Assembly (NCBI GenBank): GCA_905192745.1
Contig: CAJJLZ010000001.1
Span: forward strand, 186,001-250,000
DNA from: an uncultured Oscillospiraceae bacterium
Lineage (GTDB): Bacteria; Bacillota; Clostridia; Oscillospirales; Acutalibacteraceae
Direction of reading: 5' to 3'
Length of the DNA stretch: 64,000 nt
Both the position numbers and the translations under genes were made by a program. The notes beneath the pieces are model-generated. The model worked only from the letters and a program-made list of their open reading frames with translations, had not been told where the DNA came from and searched no databases. Below, piece by piece: positions 40,915-50,191 of this stretch. The first letter of the stretch is position 1. Each line of letters opens with the position of its first letter.

Positions 40915-41110
40915 CCAAAATCCCTCCTCATAACCAATACCGGCGACGGAGCCAAAAGGTTGCGGGCCGGAAAATTTTTTTGAAATACGGCCGGGAACCG
41001 TCCGCACGCCGGGAACAGGCCGCGGCGGGCGAACGCGTGCAGAACGTGTTCAGGGGGGCAAAATGCACGGTTTTTCGCCGGATTGCCCGGAAAACCGTAC
41101 GCGGGAGTCA

Positions 41111-41138
41111 TTGACTTCCCGGGAACAGGGACTATAAT
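41111..41138 (+). promoter_or_regulatory. Promoter of the antiporter gene
   Basis: TTGACT (41111-41116), 16 bp, TATAAT (41133-41138), about 36 bp before the start codon. Confidence 0.78.
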
Positions 41139-41174
41139 TAACTGTTGGAAAGAAAAGCAGAGGGGCAATCGCGG

Positions 41175-42518
41175 ATGGAATTCGATGTAATGAACATATT
41201 GTTTGACGTTGCGGTCATTCTTCTTTCAACCAAGCTGCTCGGAATGCTGACGCGCAAGCTCGGGCTGCCGCAGGTCGTGGGGATGATTATCGCCGGGCTG
41301 TTGATTGGGCCGGCTATTTTCAGCCGGCTGGGCGGCGGCTTTCAGGGGATCGTCAACCCCTCTGAAGCGGAGATGGACGTTCTCCAGAGCTTTTCCCAGA
41401 TCGGCGTGGTATTCATCCTGTTTTCCAGCGGCTTGGAGACGGATTTCAAGGAGCTTCGGAAAAGCGGGGCCGCCGCCACGGCCATCGCGACGATGGGGGT
41501 GCTGGTTCCGGTTATCCTCGGCGCTGTCGGCGCGCTGTGCTTTATGGGCGGGATTGGCGAGGCGGCCAACCCGGATAAGCTGATGAACGCGCTCTTTGTC
41601 GGCTGTATTCTGGCGGCCACCAGCGTCGGTATCACGGTGGAGACGCTCCGCGAGCTGGGGAAGCTCAGCACGCGGGTGGGAACCACCGTACTCAGCGCCG
41701 CGATCATCGACGATGTGCTCGGTATTATCACGCTGAGTATCCTGACCGGCCTGAAGGGCGGCGGGAATATCGGTCTTACTCTTCTCAAGGCCGTGGGCTT
41801 TTTCGCCTTTACCATCGGCGCGGGACTGATTCTGCGCTTTGTGTTTCAGTGGCTGGGGAAAAAATATCCCCACAAGCGGCGTACCAGCATCTTTGCTATC
41901 GCGATGTGCCTGATTTACGCCTTCTGCGCGGAGGAGTTTTTCGGCATCGCCGCCATCACGGGCGGATATATGGCGGGACTTATGCTCAGCGGGCTGGAGG
42001 ATACGCGGTTCGTTGACCGCAAGGTGATTGTCAGCGGGTATATGATCTTTACGCCGATTTTCTTCGCGTATATCGGGATCAGCGCCGATTTCAGCGGCTT
42101 CCGTTTTGCCGATCTCGGGTTTGCGCTGGTGTTCGTCTGTCTCGGCATTCTGGGAAAGATTATCGGCTGCGGTGGAATCGCGCGGTTGTTCCGGTTCAAC
42201 GGGAGAGAGTCGCTCACCGTCGGCTGCGGCATGGTCGCGCGGGGCGAGGTGGCCTTAGCCATTTATGCGGCGGGCCAGGCGTTCATCTGCCAGGGCGGCA
42301 TCGATCCGCTGGTCGCAACCATTTTTCTGATCCTCTTTACCTCCATCCTTTGCCCGGTGTTCCTGAAGCTCTGCTTCCGGCAGAAGGCGGCGCTGCCGGT
42401 GGACGGGGAACCGGAGGGGTATCGCGCGACCATTTCCGCGGAAGCGCTTGACAATGCTCCGTCGGGCCGGACCGATCCGGAGGATTTGAGCACGCACAAG
42501 GCGGATTCCCGAAAATAG
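41175..42518 (+). CDS. CPA2-family cation:proton antiporter
   Basis: A 447-residue membrane protein with about 12 helices. The N-terminal hairpin KLGLPQVVGMIIAGLLIGP, the GVVFILFSSGLETD segment and the paired aspartates in LSAAIIDDVLGII (ND/DD ion-binding motif) place it in the Na+/K+:H+ antiporter CPA2 (KefB/NapA-like) family. There is no RCK or TrkA regulatory domain; the last ~50 residues are a hydrophilic tail. It probably exchanges Na+ or K+ for protons. AGAGGGG precedes the ATG. It is monocistronic, closed by a 20-bp terminator. Confidence 0.92.
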   Translation: MEFDVMNILFDVAVILLSTKLLGMLTRKLGLPQVVGMIIAGLLIGPAIFSRLGGGFQGIVNPSEAEMDVLQSFSQIGVVFILFSSGLETDFKELRKSGAAATAIATMGVLVPVILGAVGALCFMGGIGEAANPDKLMNALFVGCILAATSVGITVETLRELGKLSTRVGTTVLSAAIIDDVLGIITLSILTGLKGGGNIGLTLLKAVGFFAFTIGAGLILRFVFQWLGKKYPHKRRTSIFAIAMCLIYAFCAEEFFGIAAITGGYMAGLMLSGLEDTRFVDRKVIVSGYMIFTPIFFAYIGISADFSGFRFADLGFALVFVCLGILGKIIGCGGIARLFRFNGRESLTVGCGMVARGEVALAIYAAGQAFICQGGIDPLVATIFLILFTSILCPVFLKLCFRQKAALPVDGEPEGYRATISAEALDNAPSGRTDPEDLSTHKADSRK

Positions 42519-42551
42519 CAAAGGCCGCGGCACACGGAGACAGGCTTAGAG

Positions 42552-42594
42552 AACGAGGGGATTGCAAAATGTTTCATTTTGCAATCCCCTCGTT
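42552..42594. terminator. Bidirectional terminator with 20-bp stem
   Basis: AACGAGGGGATTGCAAAATG pairs perfectly with the 42575-42594 arm around a 3-nt loop; it serves the antiporter gene and the convergent cytidylyltransferase operon. Confidence 0.93.
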
Positions 42595-42605
42595 TATTAC
42601 GGCTT

Positions 42606-43514
42606 TTATATGGCGTAAACCGGATCGATTTCCTTCAGTTCGTTGAAGGTATCGATTTCCACGATGTCGCCCTTATGGCAGGGGCGAACCTCTACCCGGT
42701 AGTTCTTGGCGCAGACCCGCAGGGAAACCTCGTCCCAATACCGTTCCTTTCCGCCCGGCATATGGAACACCGCGTCCACATCCTTTTCGAGCTTGGCCCC
42801 GTCTTCGGGAGTCCAGTAGGAAATGCCGTACATATGGTAACAGTTGGTACCGCCCACGTTCAGCCCGGTAATCACGCCGCGCTTGGTTTCGAAGCACCAG
42901 TCATCGGTATATTCGCGGTACAGCCCCAGATAATTGGTGGCGTACTCGTATTTCCGGATCAGATGCGGGTTGTTTACCAGCAGGTCGGCCTCGCAGACAT
43001 AAGCACCCCGCAGCAGATCCTTTGCCTGCAAAACGGAGGAGACATTGTTGGATTCGTTGAAAAGCGGGTTGTACAGGAAGCGAATCTGCGGATACCGGTG
43101 TACCAGCGCGTCAAACTGCTCCCAAAGATATCCCCGCACCAGAACAATCTCCGGAATGCCGGCCTGTACGATCGCGTCCAGCAGGGTTTCTACAATCATT
43201 TTCCCGTGTACCCGTACCAACGGCTTGGGGGTGTTCAGGGTGATGGGGACCATCCGCGTCCCAAAGCCGGCCGCGATGACCACTGCCCGCCGGACTCGGT
43301 AAGGCTCCAGTGAATCCAGACCGGTGCGGGTGATCTGCAGTGCTTTTTTGCTGTTGACCGAAATCAGCCCCAGCTCGTTCAGCTCGCCGAGCACACGGTT
43401 CACCACTCCCAGAGAGAGATGGGTGTCGTCCGCGATGGCGCGCTGGGTAATCTTTTTTCCCCCTTCGCGCTCGATATATACCAGAACCTCAAACTGATTT
43501 TTTGAAATATTCAT
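42606..43514 (-). CDS. Winged helix / LicC-like cytidylyltransferase fusion
   Basis: A 302-residue protein. Residues 1-70 are a MarR-like winged helix (VLVYIEREGGKKITQRAIADDTHLSLGVV...). Residues 75-302 are a nucleotidyltransferase with the pyrophosphorylase loop VVIAAGFGTRMVPITLNTPKPLVRV, and the NESNNVSSVLQAKDLL and CEADLLVNN segments typical of LicC-type CTP:phosphocholine/aminoethylphosphonate cytidylyltransferases. The fusion of a DNA-binding module to the enzyme suggests it also regulates its own operon. It is last in an operon with an ABC importer. AAGGAAGGA precedes the ATG. Confidence 0.85.
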   Translation of the reverse strand: MNISKNQFEVLVYIEREGGKKITQRAIADDTHLSLGVVNRVLGELNELGLISVNSKKALQITRTGLDSLEPYRVRRAVVIAAGFGTRMVPITLNTPKPLVRVHGKMIVETLLDAIVQAGIPEIVLVRGYLWEQFDALVHRYPQIRFLYNPLFNESNNVSSVLQAKDLLRGAYVCEADLLVNNPHLIRKYEYATNYLGLYREYTDDWCFETKRGVITGLNVGGTNCYHMYGISYWTPEDGAKLEKDVDAVFHMPGGKERYWDEVSLRVCAKNYRVEVRPCHKGDIVEIDTFNELKEIDPVYAI

Positions 43515-43556
43515 GCCGACGGTCCTTCCTTTCACAACGGCTGAAAACCGATTATG

Positions 43557-45176
43557 CTACAGCGTGCCGACGCCCCGCCGGCGGCAGAATTTCTTTACCC
43601 CGCCAATCAGCAGCTTCATGGCGATGTTGGACAGCAGGATTACCAGAGATACGAAGGCGGCGGCTTCCATCATCATGTCGTGTTCCAGCTGATTAATCAT
43701 GATGGAAAGCGGCATGGTACGGCTGTTCCAGAGGAAAGCGACCGCCGAAATGGTAATCATGGAGTTGACGAAAAAATACCCGAACATCTCGGCAATGGTG
43801 TCCAGCGTGTTGGGGATGAACACGTCCCGCATCAGACGAAACCGGCCGACGCAGAGGGTTTTCCCCACATCTTCAAAATGCGGGTTCAGCTTTTTCATGG
43901 CGTTGTGCGCCATCATATAGGGGGAGGAGAAGAAGTGGATGATGTTGACGAAGATCAGGATGGCGGCCGTCCCGTAAATAAAGCTTTTGCTGAAGCAGAT
44001 GACGTAGCCCAGACCAAGCACGATGCCCGGAATGGCCAGCGAGGAAATCGATGTGAGGTGCAGGATTTTTCCGGTCACGGAACGGCCGCTGCGGGCCGTC
44101 ATATAGGCCGTCACATAGCCCACGGCGGTGCCGATGAAGGCCACGAAAAGGGAAATCAGCAGGGAATTCCCGAAAAACCGCGGCAGCCCGCGGTCCATCA
44201 CCGTTTCCAGATGCTTGAGAGAGAAGGACAGGTCGTAAGGATACTTTGCGATGAAGGTCATTACGACAAAGGAGCCGAGCACCAGCAGGACGAAGCCGAT
44301 CGTCAGCGCCGTGAAAACGCCCAGCAGGAGATCCCGGCCCGGACGGCGGGAGGGCATAAGCCGCTTGGCGGAAAAGCCGAGGGCTTCGGCATCCTTTTTC
44401 CGCAGGTCAATCAAAAAGGTGACGACCGCGGGAATCAGAAGAATCATGCCGATAAAAGCCCCGCTGGAGAAGTTTTGCAGGCCGATGACCTCCTGATAGA
44501 GATAAACGGGGAGGGTATCGAACCGTCCGCCCACCGCCAGCGGTACGCCGTAATCGGTGAACACCATGGTAAACACCGCGAAAACCGCCGAGATAATCGG
44601 CCGCTTCATCAGCGGCAGCGTAACGGCGAAAAAGCGGTTGACCGGCGGCAGCCCCAGCACCTCCGCCGCTTCATAGGTGGTGGCATCGGCGTATTTCATG
44701 GCGTCGGACAGCATCAGAAAGGCCACCGGGAAGGAATACAGAACAGATCCCAGCAAAATGCCGGGGAAGCCCATCAGCGGACTCTCCACCCCCAGCGCCC
44801 GGGTGATGAGACCGTTCTCCCCGAACAGATTGATAAGGCCCAGCCCGTGAGAAATGGAAGGGATCAGCATCGGCAGAGTGGCAAGGACCGACAGCGCGCC
44901 CTTGCAGGGGATGCGGCTGCGGTTTACCGTATACGCCAGCAGATAGGCGATGACGACCGCCAGCACCGTAGCGCAGAACGTCACGCCCAGAGAGTTCCGC
45001 ACCGCCCGCCCGAATTTCGGGGTGGATACGATGCTGCCGATCTGTCCCCATTCGATTTGGCGGAACATGGCGGCCAGCGGCAGAAATACCGTGACCGCAA
45101 AAAAGACAATCAGTACCAGCCGAACCGACAGGGACGAGGCGTTCTGCCGGCGGGCGGGCCGTTTGGATATTGTCAT
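43557..45176 (-). CDS. ABC transporter permease, fused two-domain (2-AEP/iron type)
   Basis: A 539-residue permease with 12 predicted helices in two homologous halves. Each half carries an EAA-type loop (YEAAEVLGLPPVNRFFAVTLP in the first, FEDVGKTLCVGRFRLMRDVFIP in the second), the layout of FbpB/PhnU-like fused permeases. It would form the channel for the lipoprotein-bound substrate. It lies 42 bp before the cytidylyltransferase gene and 131 bp after the ATPase gene. Confidence 0.88.
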   Translation of the reverse strand: MTISKRPARRQNASSLSVRLVLIVFFAVTVFLPLAAMFRQIEWGQIGSIVSTPKFGRAVRNSLGVTFCATVLAVVIAYLLAYTVNRSRIPCKGALSVLATLPMLIPSISHGLGLINLFGENGLITRALGVESPLMGFPGILLGSVLYSFPVAFLMLSDAMKYADATTYEAAEVLGLPPVNRFFAVTLPLMKRPIISAVFAVFTMVFTDYGVPLAVGGRFDTLPVYLYQEVIGLQNFSSGAFIGMILLIPAVVTFLIDLRKKDAEALGFSAKRLMPSRRPGRDLLLGVFTALTIGFVLLVLGSFVVMTFIAKYPYDLSFSLKHLETVMDRGLPRFFGNSLLISLFVAFIGTAVGYVTAYMTARSGRSVTGKILHLTSISSLAIPGIVLGLGYVICFSKSFIYGTAAILIFVNIIHFFSSPYMMAHNAMKKLNPHFEDVGKTLCVGRFRLMRDVFIPNTLDTIAEMFGYFFVNSMITISAVAFLWNSRTMPLSIMINQLEHDMMMEAAAFVSLVILLSNIAMKLLIGGVKKFCRRRGVGTL

Positions 45177-45307
45177 CGGGCCGCTCCCTTCCTTAGGAAT
45201 GATGTCAGCGAGCGTGGAAATCGGCCGGTCTTTGCGGCCCGTCTGCCGCCCGTCCGCGTTTCAGGCTCCCCGGCCATATCGAAAAATCGTTTTGAACACA
45301 GCGCCGG

Positions 45308-46066
45308 TCAAATGTCCGCGCTCTGCCGGATGGAGGAGATTTTCTCTTCCAGATGCCGGGTCACGAAATTTTCCACATAGGCGTTGGCCGGATGGTGGTA
45401 TACCTCCTGCGGCGTGCCAATCTGCGCGATCGTCCCGGTTTCCATCACCATCACGCGGTCGGACATGGAGAAAGCCTCCTCCTGATCGTGGGTGATGTAA
45501 ATCATGGTGATGCCGAATTTTTTCTGGATGTCTTTGATTTCCCGCCGCAGGGCGACGCGGTTGGCCGCGTCCAGCGCCGACATCGGCTCGTCGAACAGCA
45601 CGATATCCGGGCTGAGCGCCAGAGTGCGGGCAATGGCTACCCGCTGCTGCTGGCCGCCCGACAGCTGCGCGGGCTTTTTGTTCAGAAACTCGGTCAGGCC
45701 GACCTTTTCCAAAATATCCAGAGCAATGTCCTTTGCCCTCGCCTTTAGTGCCGGCTGAAAGCGGAGGGCGTAGGTTACGTTCTGCAAAACCGTCATATTG
45801 GGGAAGAGCGCGTAATTCTGGAACACGATTCCCATGCCCCGGCGGGAGGGGGGCGCGGTCCGGATGGAAACGCCGTCCTTGAGAATGTCGCCGCCGTCGG
45901 CGGATTCAATGCCGATCAGGATACGGAGCAGCGTGGTTTTTCCGCAGCCGGACGGGCCGAGAATGGAGAGAAATTCCCCGTCCCGCACGGAAAAGCTGAG
46001 GCCGTCCAGAACGGTGCGCTCCCCAAAGGATTTGGTCAGGTGCTGTATCGTCAATTTTTCGCTCAT
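45308..46066 (-). CDS. ABC transporter ATP-binding protein
   Basis: A 252-residue ATPase. Walker A is GPSGCGKTTLLR, the signature is LSGGQQQRVAIARTLA, Walker B is DIVLFDEPMSALD, and the switch His lies in TMIYITHDQEEA. It powers the adjacent permease. The ATG is chosen because AAAGGATG precedes it at 8 nt; 22 upstream in-frame codons are ignored. The 131-bp gap to the permease shows no gene. Confidence 0.95.
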   Translation of the reverse strand: MSEKLTIQHLTKSFGERTVLDGLSFSVRDGEFLSILGPSGCGKTTLLRILIGIESADGGDILKDGVSIRTAPPSRRGMGIVFQNYALFPNMTVLQNVTYALRFQPALKARAKDIALDILEKVGLTEFLNKKPAQLSGGQQQRVAIARTLALSPDIVLFDEPMSALDAANRVALRREIKDIQKKFGITMIYITHDQEEAFSMSDRVMVMETGTIAQIGTPQEVYHHPANAYVENFVTRHLEEKISSIRQSADI

Positions 46067-46140
46067 AAGCCGCATCCTTTCGCTGCTTTGTCCGGCCTGT
46101 CCGGTATTTTGTCGTTTCCGATCGTTTCCCATCGTATAGC

Positions 46141-46175
46141 ATTACCGTATCCCCGGGGTGCGGGAATACGGTAAT
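46141..46175 (-). terminator. Intercistronic hairpin between binding protein and ATPase genes
   Basis: ATTACCGTAT pairs with ATACGGTAAT (46141-46150 with 46166-46175), with inner CCCG/CGGG, and no U run. It probably stabilises the upstream binding-protein transcript or attenuates the downstream genes. Confidence 0.55.
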
Positions 46176-46229
46176 GGAGAGCGTATTGTTTGTGAAACAA
46201 AGGGGAGAGCGGTCCGGAAGATCCGCCGC

Positions 46230-47210
46230 TTAATAAGCCCAGCGGCCGAGAAGTTTTTCCTTTACCGCGGTGTCGGTGATGGTGGACATATCCGCCGCCT
46301 TTATATCGGAGGGGTAGTCCTTGATATTGTTTTTCTGATCCTTCAGCACCAGACCGGGGCAGAAATTCTCCTTGTCATACCGGATGAATTCGTCGTTCAG
46401 GAAGGCGAAAACCGCCTTGACGCTTTCCCGGGTTTCCTTGCCTTTGATAATGCCGAAGCTGGTGGTGTTGTAGGGGCAGCCGTCCGCCGGCTGGATGATT
46501 TTCAGCGGCATCCCTTGACCGATCTGCTCCGCCGCCTGAAACACCATGCCGAGCCCAACCGCGATTTCCCCCTGATTCAGCAGCTTGACCGGTCCCGAGC
46601 CGGATTCCGTAAACTGCTTGATGTTTTTCTGCAGCTTGTCCACATACGCGAAAGCGGCGTCCTCGCCCATGGTGTTGACCCAGGTGTTCAGAAACATATA
46701 GCCTGTGTTGGAGGTTTTGGGGCTGGGCATGGCGATCAGGCCTTCATATTCCGGCTTCAGCAGATCCTCGTAGGTTGCCGGCTCGGCCAGTCCTTTTTCC
46801 TTCAGTACCTGCGTGTTTACGATAAAAGCGCCGTCCGCTTTTTCCCAGGTATAATAACGGTTATCCGCGCCGTTAATTCCCTCCAGATACTGCGAGGTGC
46901 CGTATCCCTCCAGCGGGGCGAAATGCTCCGCGATCTGGGCGAAGGAAGCGGTCTCCAGCCCCAGCACGATATCGGCTTCGGTATTGGTGCCCTCCGCCTT
47001 GATTTTGGCGGCGTTGTTGCCGGTGGAGAGCTGCTGCACCGTTACCTCAAAATCCGGAAATTTTTCCTTCAGTTGTTCGCGCAGGGCTTCGTTCCGGTAA
47101 TCTTCCATAGAAGAGTAGATAACAACCTGCTCCCCCTTGTTCGCGGAGCAGCCGGAAAAGAACGGTATGATACAGAGGACGGCCATCGCCGCCGCAGCCA
47201 AACGTTTCAT
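46230..47210 (-). CDS. Substrate-binding lipoprotein of the ABC importer
   Basis: A 326-residue protein with a lipoprotein signal (hydrophobic core, lipobox FFSGC, Cys21) and a periplasmic-binding-protein type II fold of the FbpA/PhnS class (VVIYSSMEDYRNEALREQLKEKFP, the ADIVLGLE and MPSPKTSNTGYMFLNTWV segments). Such proteins bind Fe(III) or 2-aminoethylphosphonate; linkage with a cytidylyltransferase favours a phosphonate or phospho-head group. GGAGAGGGG precedes the ATG. It is first gene of the operon. Confidence 0.9.
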   Translation of the reverse strand: MKRLAAAAMAVLCIIPFFSGCSANKGEQVVIYSSMEDYRNEALREQLKEKFPDFEVTVQQLSTGNNAAKIKAEGTNTEADIVLGLETASFAQIAEHFAPLEGYGTSQYLEGINGADNRYYTWEKADGAFIVNTQVLKEKGLAEPATYEDLLKPEYEGLIAMPSPKTSNTGYMFLNTWVNTMGEDAAFAYVDKLQKNIKQFTESGSGPVKLLNQGEIAVGLGMVFQAAEQIGQGMPLKIIQPADGCPYNTTSFGIIKGKETRESVKAVFAFLNDEFIRYDKENFCPGLVLKDQKNNIKDYPSDIKAADMSTITDTAVKEKLLGRWAY

Positions 47211-47390
47211 AAAAACTCCCCTCTCCAGAACCAATCAAAAATCCGGATCATATCGGCTTTGCCGCGTTTGCCGGCATTCTCTTCCTGCGCTGCGGCTCTT
47301 TTTCAACAGCGCGCCGTATTCCGGCTTTTAAAACTATTGGATTCCTGCGAGCCCCCCGGTTCCTCAAGGGGCTGTGTGTTCATATTCGGT

Positions 47391-47419
47391 ATGATAACAC
47401 AGGTTGGTGAACAAGTCAA
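47391..47419 (-). promoter_or_regulatory. Promoter of the importer/cytidylyltransferase operon
   Basis: On the minus strand TTGACT (47414-47419), 17 bp, TATCAT (47391-47396). A leader of about 175 nt with an AGCCCC/GGGGCT hairpin follows. Confidence 0.78.
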
Positions 47420-47585
47420 CGAGAGACGGCGATTTTGTCGCTTCTGCTCGCTTCGGCTGTTTTCGGTTCTTCATCGCGTGAAAGGTTTTCAGGAAAGAAC
47501 CGACCGGTGGATAAACGGAAGAGAGACGGAGCGGGTAAAGAGGAGGAAGGAAAGGCGGGGAAAATTCAGCTAATCGGTTCAAAAT

Positions 47586-47659
47586 TTGTCAAAATATTAA
47601 CACATTCCGCTGAATTTTCCTTTTGGGGCTTTTCAAAACGCGAATTTTGAGTGTATAAT
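47586..47659 (+). promoter_or_regulatory. Rex-like operator and promoter of ldh
   Basis: TTGTCAAAATATTAACAC (47586-47603) matches the clostridial Rex box TTGTTAA-N4-TTAACAA in 12 of 14 defined positions. The -10 TATAAT lies at 47654-47659, with no clear -35. Rex represses fermentation genes at low NADH/NAD+. Confidence 0.55.
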
Positions 47660-47753
47660 ACAAAATGGGGGTAGTTGGGGAAATCTTAAAAAACCGACTG
47701 TCTCCGCATAAAAAATCTTTGGAATCATGGGAAATGGAGATTAAGCAGGACGT

Positions 47754-48701
47754 ATGAGAAACAATCGAAAAATTACGGTTTTGGGTGCGGGAAATGTCGG
47801 CGCTTCCATCGCGTACACGCTGACGCTGGACGGCATGTGCTCCGAACTGGTGCTGATCGACATCAATGATAAGAAGGCGCAGGGAGAGGCGATGGATATC
47901 CGTCAGGGGCTCTCCTTCAGCCGTTCGGTCAACATTTATGCGGGTTCGTATGAGGACGCGAAGGATTCGGATATTGTCGTGGTCACGGTCGGCGCGGCGC
48001 GCAGACCGGGGCAGTCCCGGATCGATCTGGCTCAGGGAAATGTGAACATCATCCGCAGCGTAATGCCGCATATCGTGTCGGCCGCGCCGGATGCCGTTTA
48101 TGTTGTGGTCAGCAATCCGGTGGATATTCTGACCTATGCGATTCTGCAGTGTACGGATCTGCCCGCTTCCCGGGTGATCGGATCGGGGACGCTGCTGGAT
48201 TCCAGCCGTCTGCGGTCGATCGTGGCGGACCGAGTGGGCGTGGTACCGCAGAACGTCCATGCCTATGTCTTTGGAGAACACGGCGATTCCTCGGTCATCC
48301 CCTGGTCGCTGACCGCCATCTCCGGTATGCCGATGAGCCTTTACTGCGGGATACAGAAGGAAGGATTTTGCGATAAAGAGGAAATCCATTCCATCGAAGA
48401 GGAGGTCCGTACCTCCGGCGCCAGCGTGATCGCGCTCAAGGGCGCTACCTATTATGCCATCGCCATGTCCGTGCGCCAGCTGTGCGAAGCAATCCTGCGC
48501 AATACCAACAGCGTTATGACGGTTTCCAGCCTGATTACCGGCCAGTACGGGATTCAGGACGTTTGCCTCAGCCTTCCGTTTATCCTGAATTCCCAAGGCA
48601 TCCGCAAGGGACTGGAGCCCCCGCTGCTGGAGAAGGAACGCCGCCAGCTTCAGCACAGCGCCGCCGTGCTGAAGGAAAGCATCGCCGCGCTGAACATCTG
48701 A
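47754..48701 (+). CDS. ldh: L-lactate dehydrogenase
   Basis: A 315-residue NAD-dependent enzyme. The Rossmann loop is VLGAGNVGASIAYTL, the NAD-discriminating Asp is in LVLIDIND, the substrate loop arginine is in GAARRPGQSR, and the catalytic His is in FGEHGDSSVIPWS. It reduces pyruvate to lactate to recycle NADH. It is preceded by a Rex-like site and followed after 108 bp by malic enzyme. Confidence 0.97.
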   Translation: MRNNRKITVLGAGNVGASIAYTLTLDGMCSELVLIDINDKKAQGEAMDIRQGLSFSRSVNIYAGSYEDAKDSDIVVVTVGAARRPGQSRIDLAQGNVNIIRSVMPHIVSAAPDAVYVVVSNPVDILTYAILQCTDLPASRVIGSGTLLDSSRLRSIVADRVGVVPQNVHAYVFGEHGDSSVIPWSLTAISGMPMSLYCGIQKEGFCDKEEIHSIEEEVRTSGASVIALKGATYYAIAMSVRQLCEAILRNTNSVMTVSSLITGQYGIQDVCLSLPFILNSQGIRKGLEPPLLEKERRQLQHSAAVLKESIAALNI

Positions 48702-48731
48702 ACAGATTTGTTCGGAAGGATAAAACCCATC

Positions 48732-48783
48732 AAAAACCGGCGCGGGACGGGAACGTGGGAGTCCCATCCCCTTTGCCGTTTTT
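48732..48783 (+). terminator. Hairpin between ldh and the malic enzyme gene
   Basis: AAAAACCGGC pairs imperfectly with GCCGTTTTT (48732-48741 with 48775-48783), with an inner GGGAC/GTCCC stem; it may be a partial terminator. Confidence 0.5.
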
Positions 48784-48809
48784 ACAATACCGAAAGGAAG
48801 TTATGAAAC

Positions 48810-49985
48810 ATGGATTACGCATCGGAATCGCTGAAGCTGCATAAGCAGTGGAAAGGGAAGATCGAAGTGGTTTGCCGCGCGCCGCTGGAGACCCGGGACG
48901 ATCTTTCCCTCGCCTATACGCCCGGCGTGGCCGAGCCCTGTCTGGAAATCCAGAAGGATGTGGATAAGAGCTATGACCTGACCCGCCGCGGAAATCTGGT
49001 GGCGGTAGTGACCGACGGCACCGCCGTCCTCGGTCTGGGCGATATCGGTCCGGAAGCCGGGATGCCGGTTATGGAAGGCAAATGCGCCCTGTTCAAGGCG
49101 TTCGGGGATGTGGATGCGATTCCGCTCTGCGTCCGTTCCAAAGAGGTGGATGATATCGTAAACACCGTCCGTCTTCTGGCGGGCAGCTTCGGCGGCGTCA
49201 ATCTGGAGGATATCTCCGCTCCCCGCTGCTTCGAAATCGAGCGGCGGCTGAAAGAATGCTGCGATATCCCGATTTTCCATGACGACCAGCACGGCACGGC
49301 GGTGGTTACCCTCGCCGCCATGCTCAACGCGCTGAAGCTGACCGGCAAGAAGCTGGATGAGATTCGGGTGGTCACCAGCGGCGCGGGCGCGGCCGGTATC
49401 GCGATCATCCGTCTGCTGATCGCGATGGGACTGAAAAACGTCATTCTCTGCGACCGGCAGGGAGCGATTTACAAGGGCCGCGAAGGATTGAACAAGGAAA
49501 AAACCGAGATGGCCGAGATCACCAATCAGGAATGCCGGAAGGGTTCGCTGGCCGACTGCCTGGTCGGCGCGGACGTGTTTATCGGCGTATCCGCCCCCGG
49601 CTGCGTGACGCCGGAGATGGTGAAGTCCATGAACACGAATCCCATTCTCTTCCCGATGGCCAATCCGGTGCCGGAAATCATGCCGGATCTCGCCAGGGAA
49701 GCCGGCGCGGCGGTGGTTGGCACCGGCCGCAGCGATTTCCCGAACCAGATCAATAACGTGCTCGCGTTCCCGGGTATCTTCCGGGGGGCGCTGGATGTCC
49801 GCGCCAGCGACATCAACGATGAGATGAAGATTGCGGCGGCGAAGGCGATCGCCGGGTTTGTGACCGACGATCAACTGTCCGCCGAGTACATCATCCCCAG
49901 CGCGCTGGACCGCAGCGTGGCGAAAGCGGTGGCCGACGCGGTGGCGGAGGCTGCCCGCCGCACCGGTGTGGCCCGGCTCGGCTGA
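48810..49985 (+). CDS. NAD(P)-dependent malic enzyme
   Basis: A 391-residue short (bacterial) malic enzyme. Motifs: the tyrosine region LAYTPGVAEPC, metal-binding DDQHGTA, nucleotide loop TSGAGAAGIAIIRLL with an Asp-type acidic residue after (ILCDRQG), and FPMANPVPEI. It decarboxylates malate to pyruvate and NAD(P)H, feeding the neighbouring lactate and formate routes. No phosphotransacetylase-like extension is present. CGAAAGGAAG precedes the ATG. Confidence 0.95.
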   Translation: MDYASESLKLHKQWKGKIEVVCRAPLETRDDLSLAYTPGVAEPCLEIQKDVDKSYDLTRRGNLVAVVTDGTAVLGLGDIGPEAGMPVMEGKCALFKAFGDVDAIPLCVRSKEVDDIVNTVRLLAGSFGGVNLEDISAPRCFEIERRLKECCDIPIFHDDQHGTAVVTLAAMLNALKLTGKKLDEIRVVTSGAGAAGIAIIRLLIAMGLKNVILCDRQGAIYKGREGLNKEKTEMAEITNQECRKGSLADCLVGADVFIGVSAPGCVTPEMVKSMNTNPILFPMANPVPEIMPDLAREAGAAVVGTGRSDFPNQINNVLAFPGIFRGALDVRASDINDEMKIAAAKAIAGFVTDDQLSAEYIIPSALDRSVAKAVADAVAEAARRTGVARLG

Positions 49986-50021
49986 AGCAGAAACAGCAGA
50001 GAAGGCGTAACGAAAGTATAA

Positions 50022-50063
50022 ACAACGAGGGCGGCAATCCACGGATTGCCGCCCTCGTTGTTT
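50022..50063. terminator. Terminator after the malic enzyme gene
   Basis: A 19-nt perfect inverted repeat (50022-50040 with 50043-50061) forming a tight stem with a T-rich tail; it probably also stops the convergent rodA transcript. Confidence 0.92.
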
Positions 50064-50191
50064 GCTTCCTGAAAAACAGGTCCCCTATAACGCTCTCCAA
50101 TATTGAAGATGTCTTGTGAGCTATTCGCCGGATTAGAATTATCCGCCCTGTTGAATACCCTCTTGGATTGTGTCAGCCATCCCATTTTTGT

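Noticed and set aside
40952..40963. GCAACCTTTTGG as a definite ECF autoregulatory promoter
   Set aside because: The expected CGTC-type -10 at 15-16 bp spacing is not clear (CGGTAT instead), so it is only mentioned as a possibility.
43554..45380. 608-codon plus-strand frame opposite the permease gene
   Set aside because: Extremely His/Gln/Asp-rich with no recognisable domain; the minus permease has membrane helices and EAA loops.
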